Shown piece by piece: positions 45,110-57,699 of a stretch of 64,000 nt of DNA (its first letter is position 1; each line of letters starts with the position of its first letter). Location of the stretch: positions 140,623,741 to 140,687,740 of the forward strand of contig CM041465.1 in NCBI GenBank assembly GCA_023213395.1. Reading direction: 5' to 3'. Source of the stretch: Cycas panzhihuaensis. Its lineage: Eukaryota; Cycadophyta. The translations under genes and the position numbers were made by a program. The notes below the pieces were generated by a model. That model saw nothing but the letters and a program-made list of their open reading frames with translations, did no database searches and was not told the origin of the DNA.

Positions 45110-46420
45110 AGGTCTACCCCCTAAGAGGGAAATTAAGCATGAAATCTAGTTGGTTGCCAATTCACCTTTTCCTAATCTCAGTCTATATTGAAACTCAATT
45201 TTAGAGAATGAAGAGATTAAGAAGTAAATTCAAAAACTCTTAGAGTAAGGAATGATTAAATCGAGTTGTTCCTTTTGCGATTCACATATTGTTTTGGTGT
45301 CAAAGAAAGATGGAGGAAGGAGAATGTGCATTGACTACCAGGCTTTGAACGAGATCACCATATAGAATTGACATCCCCTACCATGAATAGATGACTTATC
45401 GGACTAACGGTAGCCTGTAAAATATTTTAGTAAGTTGGACCTAAAATTAGGCTACTATAGGTTTAAATCGAGGAGGAGGATACTTAGAAGACAACCTTTA
45501 AATTGAAGTAAGGGTTGTTCAAATGGATGGTGATACCTTTTGGTTTGTACAATGCACCTACCACCTTCATGAGGTTGATGAATAAGGTATTCATATCCTT
45601 CATTGATACTTTTATTATTATTTATCTAGATGATATTATGATTTTTAGCCAGACTTAGGAGGAGCACCTCCAACATATTGAGCAAGTGCTCAAAATACTT
45701 CAATAGCAACAATTAATAACTTAGCCTAAAGAAGTGTGAGTTTAGGAAGCAATCTCTCATCTTCTTGGGTTTTGTAGTTATAGGAGGATAATTGAAGATT
45801 GACAGGACAAAGATTAGAGTCATTCTCAATTGGTCTACACCCATGACAACCATGAAGGTAAGAAGTTTCATTGGTGCTTATTGATATTTTTAAAAAATTA
45901 TTTTTAATTTCTCTCAAATTACAACACCTCTACATGTATTAATGGGAGGGCATGCAAAGTTCCATTAGGGGAATGAACAAGAGAAAGCTTTTAGGATTCT
46001 AAAGTAGAAGATTTGTGAAGTGCCAGTGTTAGCCTTACCATCATTACGAAAGCCATTCGAGTTAGAGAATGATTCTCGAGGATATGCCATAGGAGTAGTA
46101 TTAAAGCAAGAGGGAAGACCAATAAGATGCCATTTAGAGACTTTTAATGGGGTTGTAATAAAATACCCAACTTATGATAAGGAACTCTATGCATTGTATC
46201 AAGCAACCAAGTATTAAAGACCTTACTTGTTGGGAAAAGAGGTGGTCATCCACATTGACCATAAGCCTTTATAATTCTTATAGATATAATCTAAATTACA
46301 GCAAGCCAAACACATGATGTAGATGTCTTATTTACAATAGTTTCACATCATGGTCAAATACAAAAAAGTCATATTAAATAAAATTGTAGACTTGTTATTC
46401 AGACCTTTTCAACAATAAGG
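45110..46420 (+). pseudogene. G3 reverse transcriptase and RNase H
   Basis: RT: GMIKSSCSFCDSHIVLVSKK, DGGRRMCIDYQALNEIT (45310-45360), FSKLDLK, IPFGLYNAPTTFMRLMNKVF (about 45535-45595), active site YLDDIMIF (about 45625-45648, intact), EEHLQHIEQVLKILQ. RNase H: FELENDSRGYAIGVVLKQEG (first Asp present, 46050-46105), YPTYDKELYALYQATKY, VIHIDHKPL. Multiple shifts and stops. Confidence 0.85.
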
Positions 46421-46429
46421 TATTTCTAG

Positions 46430-47640
46430 CTTGTTATTAGCTATGTAATTTCAAATTTTTTGCCATGATAAATATGCTAATTTATACTTGGAAGATGAGG
46501 CATTCAAGCCTATTTTGGAGTATCTATAGTAAGGGAAAATAGTTGTTGATTTTCAACTGAAAGATAGTCTACTTTTCAAGTATGATAAGCTTTGTATTCC
46601 AAAGCATGTAGACTTAATGGAGTGGGTAAGAGAAGTTCACATCTCTCAAGTTATAAGACACTTCAGAGTGTGAAAAATATTATTGAATTTATAGTGATAT
46701 ATATATTAGCCAAATATATAGTAGGAGGTGTCTACAATAGTATGAATATGTATATTATGTAGCACATCAAAGCTGACCAATAGGAAGTTAGGATTGTACA
46801 CTCCACTTCCTATTCCATCGTGATCATGGGAGAGTATCTCCATGGATTTCCTCATAGTACTACCACAAACTAAAAAATATATGGATTATTTGTTTGTAGT
46901 TGTTGATTGATTTAGTAAAATAGTGGTGTTGAGTTCCTATAGGAAGACACATACAAGAATGATAGACACAAAGTTGAAGATGAGCACAACCTTTTATCCT
47001 TAAATAGATGGTCAGACAAAAGTCGTTAATAGGACACTAGTGCAATTATTATGAGGATATAATGCCAAGCATCCTAAGAATTGGGATGAAAATCTCCCAT
47101 ACCTATAATTTGCCTTTAATATGGCAGTCCATAGCTCAACTTAGAAATCACCATTCGAGGTATGTGTGGGATTTTTACCTATAAGTGTATTTGATTTAGA
47201 ATTTTTAACTCAACTTCCTACAAGAAATAAAAAGGAGGAAGAAGGAAAAGAGAAGGTATAAAGATTCTTCAAAAGAATTTAAAAAATACATCAACAAGTT
47301 AAGAAGCAACTTTAAAAGTATTAGTAGATATATAAACAAAGGCATGATGCACATAGAACTAGCTATTCTTTTAAGGAATAAGATCAAGTTTGGTTTCATC
47401 TCAGTAAGAAAAGATTGTAAGGTGAAGGTAAGAAGTTGAAGCCTATACAGTATGGTCATTTTACAATCTTAAGAAAAATTAGAAAAAATGCTTTTAGTTT
47501 AAACTTTTAGAATTCATGAAGATATATTTAGTTATGAATATTGAGAATCTAAAGATATTCAATCCATCCATATTGGATGAAGATGAAGAGGGAATTCCAC
47601 TCTTACTAAATTTGGAGTTGTGAGTGGAGAAAGAAGAACT
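46430..47640 (+). pseudogene. G3 integrase and C-terminal region
   Basis: FKYDKLCIPKHVDLMEWVRE (zinc-domain lead), DRFSKIVVLSS, STTFYP then DGQTKVVNRTLVQLL (47000-47045, the FHPQTDGQTE block), KNWDENLPYL, HSST then KSPFEV, and KLKPIQYGHFTILRKI (47436-47485). A conventional integrase core, with the stretch holding the first two catalytic residues shortened or deleted near 46700-46950. Confidence 0.78.
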
Positions 47641-47833
47641 AATACAAAATTATTATATTCTTTAAAAAAAGTAGACCATAACTAAAAGAGGCATAATTAA
47701 GTCCTTCAGGATTGGAGAGAAAGGATATACTGACCAATAAAGCAAAATGGTATAATAGGGAGAAGGGAAGAATCAAATTCCCTCATTTATAATTATAAGG
47801 TTCATGAGGCCATGAACTCCTAAAAAGAGAGAG

Positions 47834-48190
47834 TTATAATCTAATTTTAGATCCATTAAATCCATAATACTCTTCAAAAAAAGTATAAAATAATTTGGTA
47901 GTACTTATTTTTATATATCTAGCCTTCTTTAGGTGGAAAAATGCTATTTAGACTCTTAAAATGGAAAAAATTTGCATTCTAGTACAACTAATCCAGTCCT
48001 TGGTACAATTAGTCTAGTCTTTAGTATGACCAGACTAGTCCTTAATGCAACTAGTCTAGTCCCTAGTGCAACCAGAACTACCTCAAGTATGACCAGACCA
48101 ATAATTGGTGTGATTAGGCCTGCCTCAGGTGTGATCGCATTTTACCAAGGTGCAACCAATCTCGTTTTAGATTGTTTTACCAAAACTTAG
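47834..48190 (+). repeat. G3 3' LTR (recognisable part)
   Basis: Matches the start of the 5' LTR, preceded by a purine run (aaaaagagagag). The minisatellite lies at about 47975-48170 with slightly more units than the 5' copy. Confidence 0.68.
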
Positions 48191-48199
48191 CCTTTTGAT

Positions 48200-51100
48200 T
48201 TATACTTGGTTTGTATTAGTAAATTTTAATATGCTTTTTATATAGTTTCATAGAAAATGAATGATGGTTTATTTGATCATAGATTAGGCCATGTTTTGAT
48301 GAAGGAATATGTGAATCTTATTTAATGAATTACCATGAATGATGATGTGGTTTGTATTTTTATTACCACCTGCCAATGACTTAAACTATAGCACTAAAAT
48401 TTTTCTTCACAATTAATTTGACCTTATGCCTCCTTTAAAACTTGTTATTTTTATGCCTTGACCTTGATTTCACCTAATTTTTCTATTTTTCAATTATTTT
48501 TGGACTTGTATTTAGTAATTTCACCTTGTTCTTAGCCTATTTACTTATTTATAAAGTCATTTGTACTTTAATTTCTATTTAATAATTAAATTTTGACCTT
48601 TTTAAAGTTTATTTTTATCTCCACATTTGTCATATTTTTAGCACTAACAAAAACATGAACGATCATATTTTTAGTGTAAAGTCACATTTTTGTAAGTTGA
48701 AAAATGTGATCGGTCATGTTTTTTACTATCATGCAAACAAAACTTAGCCAGCACACTAGAATTTTATATGTTGCCACTTAGATTTGGTGGGATTTAATCT
48801 CCTTAATACCTAGGAATAAGGATGGAGTTTGTGTGATTCATTGTTGATGAATTAGTGGGTGATTTGCTTAAGTTTGGGTGGATTTTTTGAGTTTTCTTGG
48901 AGATTTTTAAGACCATTGCTATATGATTGAAAGTTAGATTTTGAGAAGACTTATGGGTGAAATCATGGAAGATTTTTTATGATGTGACTTCATGTGTTGA
49001 TGATATTCGAAAGCTGGTGGTCTAAGCTTCAAATTTTTTGGCTTTTATCAATGTTTCATACTTCAAACTTCTTCCAATTAGGTAAGGTCTTTCCTACTAA
49101 GTTTCTAGCTTATTTTATAGTATTTTAAAGGTGTTTTTACTTAGAAATTACTCTTTTATTTAGTCCATTATTGCATTGGTCTTGTACTCATTTTAGGCTC
49201 TGAAATACAATTTGAAAGGCCGATCCTTTATGGGATTTCTTAAGCGTTAGACTAAGGTGAGACATGGTCATCTCTCCACTACTCATCTAGCTTTCCCTTC
49301 CCGCTCTTTTACAACAATTTATAGTTTAGGTAATTTACCACTCCTTTTGGTATTATTGGGCTGTAGTTTAGCCTCACTTAGTTGTTGTTATTCTCCTTTG
49401 ATTTGTTTTAAAGGAAAGTTCATGAAAAATTAATCAACTAAAAGGAAAATTGTCATTCTAAGACATTCATTTACAATAGGAAAGAAGTTTCCTTCTTATA
49501 ATCTTATGGTTTAATCAATTTCACTTTCAAGTTTATTTCTTTATCTTTCAAAAGAAAAGTTGAAAATATTAAAATGTAAAAGTATCTCTAATTTTATAGT
49601 TTGATAAGGATTCAAGGATCCTTTTGGAGCTTCTGTTACTTAAATTGTAATATAACCTTTAAAACTAGTACTTCATATGAAAGTTATGGTTCAGATTTAT
49701 GGTTTTCTTGTGATCTCATAGGTCTGAAAATCATTAGAAAAGAGAAATAATATCTTCTTAAAATCTCTTTCTTTTTGCATCATCCATGATCTTTTCAAAG
49801 AATTAGTTGCATACATAAAAGATGAAGTCTATCAACTAGTTTTACGTGTTATTGATCTCTTTGGAAAACTTGTACAAATGATCATATAATGTGTTTCATC
49901 CTGTGACAATATCATCCCTTTTACCATGAAGTGTGCATATTACATGTAGGAAGATCATTTCATATTTGCATATGCATATTTAATCTTGGAAACAAAAAAG
50001 AAAAAATACATAAAAAAAACTTGCATGCATTTTTTTTCTAGCTTGTTTACTTTTGATTGTTGATAAAAGGAAAGAAAGAATAGATTAGGTCTTTTAGTCT
50101 CATTGATTACCTAGATTTATCTTACTTTCTTTGTTTTGTTTTTTGTTGATATAATATCAAGACACAAAAAAAAATACAAATAAAAAGAGAAAAGAAGAAC
50201 AAAACTAAAAGAAGGACAAAGTGATCATAAATAACATAAGAATAATATAAAAACACAAACAACAACAAAAAAGAAAACAAAGTGGGCATAAATAAGGACA
50301 AGCAATAAAACAAAACAAACAACTTTTCCATACGCTTACCCTCTCCTACATCTAAGTAGACGCCAAAAGATTGAAAAGATCATACAAGAGGAGTCCGTAG
50401 GAAGGATAGTAAGAATATTGTTAGTATAGTTCTGAATTTGGAACTCCTTCACCGAGTCATATAGGTTAGCGGATTCTACTACCCCATTTTATATCCATGC
50501 CTTTCATCATATCTATTCACACTTTATTAGATGACACTACTGGGTGAAGGCTCCTTCTTAGGAGTTAGGTAAAGGTGGTCCCTTAGGTCTCCTTGAACTC
50601 TGCATCTCCCAATTTTAGTTGAAACAAGAATCGAGAGATATTTAGTCTAAGTTCTCCCAAGAATGTAATCATCTTTCTAGTGACCATATTGAGGAACTGC
50701 CATTTATTCTCCTTTAAAGAAATGGAAATGATAATACCTACCCCTAGGCACTCATTGATACTTTAAGGCCTTCTGCTTGATTCTCAAGTGCATCCATTAT
50801 ACTTTGGCTATGACATTTCATCATCCTATGTTGAATCTTTGGAGCTTCAAACATAAGACACGTACTTATATCCTCCTAAATATTCAACCTAATTATATAA
50901 CATATCAATGGAGCAAGGATATCTAGAACCTTATCAATATCTTGGTGATCCTTCTTTTGTGGATCCTTTTTTCCCATAAGAAGAACCACCTATAGACTAA
51001 GTATACTCATATTTCTTTGATTCAGTTCTCACTTTGATTCCTACTCCACTACATATACTTGGTTATCAAGATCTATTTTACCCCGAGACTCATACATCCC
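48200..51100. other. AT-rich spacer between G3 and G2; no gene
   Basis: No recognised protein. Includes an inverted repeat (48652-48720) and an A-rich low-complexity stretch (50140-50330). The part from about 50400 may be the G2 leader. Confidence 0.4.
48652..48720. repeat. Imperfect inverted repeat
   Basis: 21-base arms (48652-48672 and 48700-48720) pair at 18 of 21 positions, and a shorter internal copy gtcacattttt (48681-48691) can pair with the right arm as an alternative. Confidence 0.75.
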
Positions 51101-51149
51101 TACCATAGCATTTTCACATTGATCTTATAGGTGAGGACTATAAGTTAAT

Positions 51150-52770
51150 AGAAGTTGAGCCCCCATCCTTGGTTGTACGTCCTTCTCACCTGCCTTAACC
51201 TAGACCTTCTTCACGATCCCATTCCCCTCCTTTGGAGGAAATCGATGATCACAGGTCAACTCATTTACAACCTTATCATTCTCCTCCTAAGCAACATATT
51301 TAGGTTCACTCCCTTCATCCCATTCTCGCCACTCATGGGGATACCACCACTGTTATTACTCATGGAAACTCTAATGCCTCTCATGTGCCTATTTCTACCT
51401 AAGTGGTTATACATTTGCTTAGTTTGTGACCTGTATGTTCTTTTACCACTAGAGTTGCCCCTTCTCATGCCATTCCTTCTATCACTTAAGTACCCCCTCA
51501 CACTTCATATACTATTTTATCCTATGGTGTTAGACCTCCCCTGCCATCTCTTAAGTTGTCTAATATGGTTCCACCTTCACAACATGTTTCTTATGCTCAC
51601 TCTATTTATCCTCATTCTTCAACAAGTCAATCATAAGCTTTGAGGGTTTTTGACCCTACCTCTTCTTTGTATATTATCAAACCTACTCTACAATCTAATC
51701 CATTTATCACTTTCAATCCCATCTTCATATAATATCCCATACCCTAAACCAACTATGTTGTTAACCTTGCAGTATGGTTTAACCCCCCCTCTACTCTTCC
51801 ATCTTACAATGCTTTGCAACCATAGCCGCAATCATAATTGCATCAATCCATATATTTATCCACTCCACATCCATCCTCCTTACCATAATGTTCTACCACA
51901 TTGAGACCAAAGAGGCCTTTTCTCGATTATATGAAGTCCCTATTACCACGTAATATCCTTTTATCACCCATGCCTCCTTTCCTTCCTAAGTTGTCTAAAT
52001 TTTCTAGTGATTATTCTTAGGACCCCACTTCTCATACAAGTGTTTGCACTTTCTTATATAAATTTTATGCCATATGAATATATCATGATACGTCTATTCT
52101 CGAAATTGCTTTAAGGCAATGCCTTGAAATGGTTTTATCACCTCCCTTCAGGTTCTATTCTCTCATTCCAATAACTAGTTGACTTGTTTATTAACTATTT
52201 TGATATATTGAAACTATTTTAATCGAGTATTAAATACTTATTAGCTATTAAGTAGAATCATGATGAGACTCTGAGGCATTTTGTTAGGATATTTTAAGAC
52301 CCAGTATATGCCTACTATTCACACCTTGATCCTAGCTTGTTATTTAATCTATTTACAAATGTGTTGAGGGCCCATGTGCATTTAAAAGTTTTGAAACTTG
52401 GTCTTCAAATATATGAGGAAGCAGTTGATTATTGCTTAGCCTTAGATACGTTCAAAATTTAGATAGGTATCAAGAAGGTTAGGAAACCTATGTCTTGTAA
52501 AGAACTAATTCAAAATTATAAAGGCTACCCATCCTGAGCCTACCTATGATCACTTGACTTCTTTAATTAGATCATTAGAGTGTGCAATTAATACTAAGTT
52601 ATGCATCGATGGTTCTTCTCAGGCTCATCCCTCGCAAGAGACCATGGTTATTTACCTCACCGAGGAGAAGAAGAAACAAGCTCCTCCTTTGCCTCCTCCT
52701 CCCTCTAGAAAGACAAAATGGTGCTCATACCATCAAATAGATGTACATGATAGAAGTAAGTGCTGAACTA
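51150..52770 (+). pseudogene. G2 gag
   Basis: Pro/His-rich N-terminal region 51150-51900, Gag core from about 51970 (LPKLSKFSSDYS then DPTSHTSVCTFLYKF, a pattern like F.G..DP..H...F), and at 52712-52766 TKWCSYHQIDVHDRSKC after a PPLPPPPSRK proline run. Many stops in the middle. Confidence 0.72.
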
Positions 52771-53270
52771 TTTAAAATACAACTCATAACATAAACATTC
52801 AACCATGCTACTCTTCCAGGTCTCTACAAGACTAAATGATCCATAAGGATCCATTGCCTCAACATAGCAAGAAAATAAGTAAAGACAATAAAGACAAGGA
52901 GAAGCAGATACAAGTTGATGAAGGTGAACCTTTGAGTTCTAATTTGTCAAAGAAGACTACCACTCCTATAAATGCCCCGATAAAAAGAACCAATAATCAA
53001 TCACAACCACCTCCTAAAGATAGTGATACCAAGAGAACTATAAATATGGTAGAGACCACAAAGAGTGTAGGTCCATCTAAATCATCCAATAACTTGATGG
53101 TAAGAAATCTTGACTCTTTATCTCTAGTACACCCCTATCCCATCAGGTTTAGGTCCATTCCCTCTAGTATAAAACATGGATCTTTCTCTTTGGTAGAGGA
53201 ATTAAAGACCATTCTGGCATGCATATCAGCCATTGATTTGCTAAAGTATTACCTCGAGTAATATCAACTT
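52771..53270 (+). pseudogene. G2 gag-protease linker
   Basis: A 141-codon open frame (52836-53261), rich in Lys, Ser and Pro (IHKDPLPQHSKKISKDNKDK, PSKSSNNLMVRN), without a known domain. It is collinear with the linker between zinc finger and protease. Confidence 0.55.
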
Positions 53271-53835
53271 TTGTTTGATACATTGGGAGTTCCCACAATA
53301 GTTTCCTCACTTGCTTCTACACTTGCTTCTAATCTGGCTACCTTGTTTAGTCATTTTACATATGTGCCGAATGATATACCTCTATTCTACATCAAAATTA
53401 TCAAGGATGATGTTAATATTAAGCGAGTTATTATTGACGAGAGATTATTTATTAATATAATTCCTCTTCCTCTCATTAAGTATTTGGTGATTTCTATTTT
53501 TGATCAGTGTGAGTGGATTTGCCAAGGGTATGATAGGAATCAGAAGGTGCCCTTGGGTCAAGTTACTCTTCCTCTCACGTTGGAAGAAAAGACAATTCTT
53601 ATCAATCTTACCATCATTAACTTGGATTTAGAGTATAACATTCTTTAGGGTAGACCTTGGATTATCCAAACATTGGTAGTTTATTCTTCCCTCTTCAGTG
53701 AACTCAAGTTCATCTATGAGGGACAACTCAAGATTGTTAAGCGAAAGCCAAAACTCATTAAGCAATCAGTTCACCTCATCGAGACTCTATCAGAACCTAG
53801 TGAATCTTATGACTCTACAGAGTACTTCTTTTAGT
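53271..53835 (+). pseudogene. G2 aspartic protease
   Basis: Opens MFDTLGVPTIVSS; PLFYIKIIKDDVNIKRVIID then ERLFINIIPLPLIKYL; GYDRNQKVPLGQVTLPLTLE; then GRPWI after a stop. The expected D-G/S-G site is not intact. Sister of G1 35817-36150. Confidence 0.78.
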
Positions 53836-55089
53836 CACTTGGTTTAGGATAATACTTTGCTATTGAAGCCCCTTCTACGCACCTAAATATAAAGGATGTG
53901 GATTTATTTAAGATTATTCCTTTATCATTTGATTCCTCATATGTTCCTGTGCCTTTAAATTTAATTGATTACTCTTCGGCTTCAACCTCTTCTGTTGTTC
54001 CTCATGAAGAAGTAGCCTCTTATTCTATTATATCTTATTGAGATTGATCCCGAACCAGGCCTATTCATACAAGTACTTTCCTCTCGTTTAGCACTATTTC
54101 TCATAGGTTTTGTGCTTGCCTTCAGGGGAAAATATAATGGTTCATCCCATTGTTATTACTCCACTAACTACTTCTTCAACTTTAGTTATACATGATTTAT
54201 GTGTTGATGCTCCCCCATCCTTCTCTCACTCTTCTTTCTTTAAGACATGGTTAAATAGATGTGAGAGGAAGATGTTATTACATCGACACCCAGACTTAAA
54301 GTCAAGTGGTAAAGATATTGATTCATTTGATTCATGCTAAAATAGTTATGATACCTCCACTAGAGTGCAGGAAGTTAATTCCATCTCTACTATTTCTTTT
54401 CCTTCCCGTCCTCATGTGGATCCTTCTCTATCTTCACTCATCCTAGTATCTTGGTCTGACTGTAATTGTGATGTAGATCATCAAGTGTTTAATCAAGTTT
54501 TCTCTTCAATTTAGGAGTTCATAGATAAGCCCATTTTCTTTTCTCAAGTTTCTTCAGTCATGGAGTTTGTTCCCATTTACCCAAACTCTTTGGTTGGTCC
54601 TCTTTCACCTCTTACACCTCTCTCTCTCTCTCTCTTACTCTCAATCTAAAAACCTTTACCTCATCAACCTCTTCCATCTTGACCATTTTAAACATAACGA
54701 GGCAATCATAGAGCTTCTACCAAGTTCATCTCCTTGTTTTCATAATGGACATTATAAATTGGGTTTTTCAAAAGTTATAGTTAATCGTTCTTAACCCTAA
54801 GAGTTTATTTCTTTAATAGAGCCTACCCCTCCTTATTTTGAGGAAGGGCATGCCATGCTCATAGAACAAATCATTGATATAGATTTCAAGATAAAGGATG
54901 TCCCTAGAATTATCAAGTTGGGAGCTAGTTGTACTCCCCAAGAAATCACTCAGTTTAAGGATATCTTTAGTGGGTTCCATTCAGTTTTCATGTGGGACTA
55001 TAAATATATGCAAGGCCTTGACTCTCGAATTGTTAAATACAACATTACATTGATTCTTAGTATTAAACCAAAATGGAAAAAATAATGAC
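53836..55089 (+). other. G2 protease-RT linker
   Basis: Variable Ser/Leu-rich stretch with short frames and a (TC)n run near 54620-54640. The last part (PRIIKLGASCTPQEITQFKD near 54905-54960, FMWDYKYMQGLD) leads into RT. Confidence 0.55.
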
Positions 55090-56230
55090 TTATCTACCCA
55101 TGCCTCTCCCTTACCATTAAATAGGAAGTGGAGAAGCTGTTAGGAGCTGGATTCATTGAGAGTGTTGATTACTCTCAACAGGTTTCTAACATAGTTCCTA
55201 TAGCAAATAAGAATGGGTCAATTTGAATTTGCATAAACTTTCATGACATTAAAGATGCATGTCCCAAGGATAATTTTCCTCTCCCTTTTCTTGACCAGAT
55301 TTAAGACCAGACTGCTAGTTTCAAGGTAATATCCCTTATCGATGGCTTTTCAGGATATAATCAAATTTTTATCACAACTTACGACTACCACAAGATTGCT
55401 TTCACCACTTCATAAGGTACCTTCATTTATAAAGTCATGCCATTTGGATTGAAGAATGATGTTTTGACATATCAAAGGGCTATAGTCTATATTTTCCATG
55501 ACTTGATCAACAATATCATTGTCATATATTTAGATGATATTCTCGCCCTTTCATGTAAATGATATAATCATTTGCATGATTTGAGAAACATTTTTGAAAG
55601 GTGTAATAGATATCATTTATACCTCAATCCTTCCAAATGTGTTTTTACTGTTATATTAGGAAAGATATTGAGAAACATTGTTTCTCAAGATGGGATTGGA
55701 TTTAATCTCGATAAAATCAAGGCAATTATTCAAATACTTCCTCCTAAGAGCCAAAAGCAGATTAAATCTTTTCTAGGTAGGCTTGGTTTCTAAAGGCATT
55801 TCATAGTTGATTTTACCTTAGATGCTAGGCCTATCATTAATCTTTTAAAGAAAGACGTTGAGTTGTAATGGACTCCTTAAGTTCAAGAGTCCTTTGATAA
55901 GCTAAAATGAGCCTTAGTTTTAGTGCTAGTTCTTACTCTACCGAAGTTTGATAAGCCATTCATTTTATACATTTCAGCTATAGAGGAATTATTAATAAGG
56001 ATGCTAGTATAAGAGGATGGTTTTTATAGAGAAAGGGCTATTTATTTCATCATTAGGACCCTCGTAGTAGCTGAGCTTTACTATCCTTTTCCTAGAAAAG
56101 AGTGCCTTGCTTTAATTTTTGCTACTAAAATGTTATACCACTACCTTCTCATAAATAGGGTCCACCTTATTATTTAATATGATCCTATAAGGTACCTGCT
56201 TACTAAATCTAACCTCATTGGTCAATTGGG
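55090..56230 (+). pseudogene. G2 reverse transcriptase and RNase H
   Basis: EVEKLLGAGFIESVDYS, ICINFHDIKDACPKDNFPLP, FKVISLIDGFSGYNQIFI, FIYKVMPFGLKNDVLTYQRA, FHDLINN, YLDDILALS (active site intact, about 55528), NIFERCNRYHLYLNPSKCVF, SFLGRLGF. RNase H: LPKFDKPFILYISA, REDGFYRERAIYF-like block, RKECLALIFATKMLYHYL. Stops remain, but the core is well recognisable. Confidence 0.87.
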
Positions 56231-57665
56231 TAAGTGGTCCTTATTGCTTCAAGAATTTGACTTATTAGTGGTTAATAGGAAATCAGAAAAGGGCATGATC
56301 ATTTTGGAGATCATGGCTGATGCTCCTCTCCCTAATCTTTCTAATTAACTTGTTAATGATTCCCTCCTAGATGAACATATCTTTGATATCTAGGGCATCT
56401 CTTTTGATGACCCATGGTATAGGGAGATTAGATTATATCTATGTGATCAATCTTTCCCTTCTCTTGCTACTTCAAAGAAGAGGAGACGAATTTGCACCAT
56501 TGCCAAGCAATACCTTTTGTTGGATGACATATTGTATAAGCATTCTTTCGATGGAATTCTATTAAGGTAAATCTCTCTTAATGAATCATTAGTTGCCTTA
56601 ATAGAATCTCATGAAGAAATTTATGGTGGAAACTTTGGTAGTCGATCCATAGCCTAATGGATTCTTCATATGGGTTATTATTGGCCTACTTTGTTTAAAG
56701 ATACCTACTCTTATGTTCAAAAATACCATAAATGTCAACCCCACACAACTTTGTTGTATCAACCCATGTAAGAAATGAAGTCAATCATTTCACCTTGGCC
56801 TTTCTCCTAATAGGGTATCAATCTCATTGGTCAGATTTTTCCAACATCATCTAATGGGCATAAATTTATCCTTAGTGCAATAGAATATTTTACGAAGTGG
56901 AGTGAAGCTATCCCATTGGTCTCTGCTACTAGAAAAATCATTGCCACATTCATATTCTAGCACATCATTTGTAGGTTTAGGATACCAGATATTATTGTTA
57001 CTATTAATGGAACTTTGTTTTGTAACCCCCGTGACAATAAATTGTGTAGTAAGTTCCATATCAATTATAGGTTATCTACCCCTTATCAACCTTAAGAAAA
57101 TGGCCAGGTGGAAGCTTTCAATACAATCTTAGCCAAAATTCTAGTTAAGATGGTTGTTACCTCTTATAGGGATTGGTACTCTTAGTTATTTCCAGTATTA
57201 TGGGTCTATAGGACCTCTATTAGGAATGCTATGGGTATGACACTGCTTTCTCTTATTTACGATGTCGAAGTTGTCCTTATATTAGAGGTTGAAATTCCTT
57301 CCTTATGTATCTCATTAAAGGAGTTTAGTGGTGATCAATTTCAAAGGGAAGCATGCCTTTTGGAACTTAAAAAATTAGATGAGACTCACTTACAAGCCTT
57401 ACAAAACAGTATGGCATCCAAGGCTAGAGTCCAAGCTACCTGTGATAAGTGGCTTAGACCCAGAAAGTTCATTGTTGGCAATAAGGTCTTAAAGTTATTA
57501 TATTTATATAGTAAGCAACGTAAGTTTCCTCCCAAATAAATGGGACCCTTTTTAGTAATTGAAGATCTGACTAATAGAGTTTATCATATTTTGATATTAA
57601 AAGGATTAGAATTTAAGAGACCATTTCCCAGCTACTGGGAATGGACTTGAGATGGGTCGACTCAG
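56231..57665 (+). pseudogene. G2 connection region, integrase and pol C-terminus
   Basis: GKWSLLLQEFDLLVVNRKSE, KQYLLLDDILYKHSFDGILL, MGYYWPTLFKDTYSYVQKYH and KCQPH (zinc domain), ISPWPFS then GINLIGQIFPTSSNGHKFIL (first Asp replaced by Asn), EYFTKWSEAIPLVSATRKII, RIPDIIVTINGTLF (second Asp lost), ENGQVEAFNTILAKILVKMV (Glu kept), RTSIRNAMGMTLLSLIYDVE. C-terminal LLELKKLDETHLQAL and FLVIEDLTNRVYHI. Inactive. Confidence 0.87.
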
Positions 57666-57699
57666 GTAAGCATAGGTATACACTTCTTACTTTCAGCTA

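Larger units (their letters stand above)
42086..48200 (+). mobile_element. G3: Ty3/gypsy element, gag-pol remnants between LTRs
   Basis: 5' LTR from about 42086, PBS tggtattaaagc at 43215, gag, protease, RT, RNase H, integrase and a matching 3' LTR from about 47834. Domain order is Ty3/gypsy, and a C-terminal block resembling gypsy chromatin-targeting tails is present. A different family from G1/G2 (different gag and PBS context). The 3' LTR match fades after about 48190, so the right end is uncertain. Confidence 0.82.
51100..57690 (+). mobile_element. G2: Ty3/gypsy element, same family as G1, opposite strand
   Basis: gag, protease, RT, RNase H and integrase follow in order on the plus strand, each with a sister block in G1. 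Not interrupted, so it is a useful reference for G1 joins. Boundaries (LTRs) are not established. Confidence 0.82.

Noticed and set aside
50122-50331. Minus-strand hydrophobic 69-codon frame
   Set aside because: A-rich low-complexity DNA; Phe/Leu content follows from composition.
51265-51501. Arg/Gly-rich minus-strand frame resembling an RNA-binding protein
   Set aside because: Antisense of the decayed G2 gag N-terminal region.
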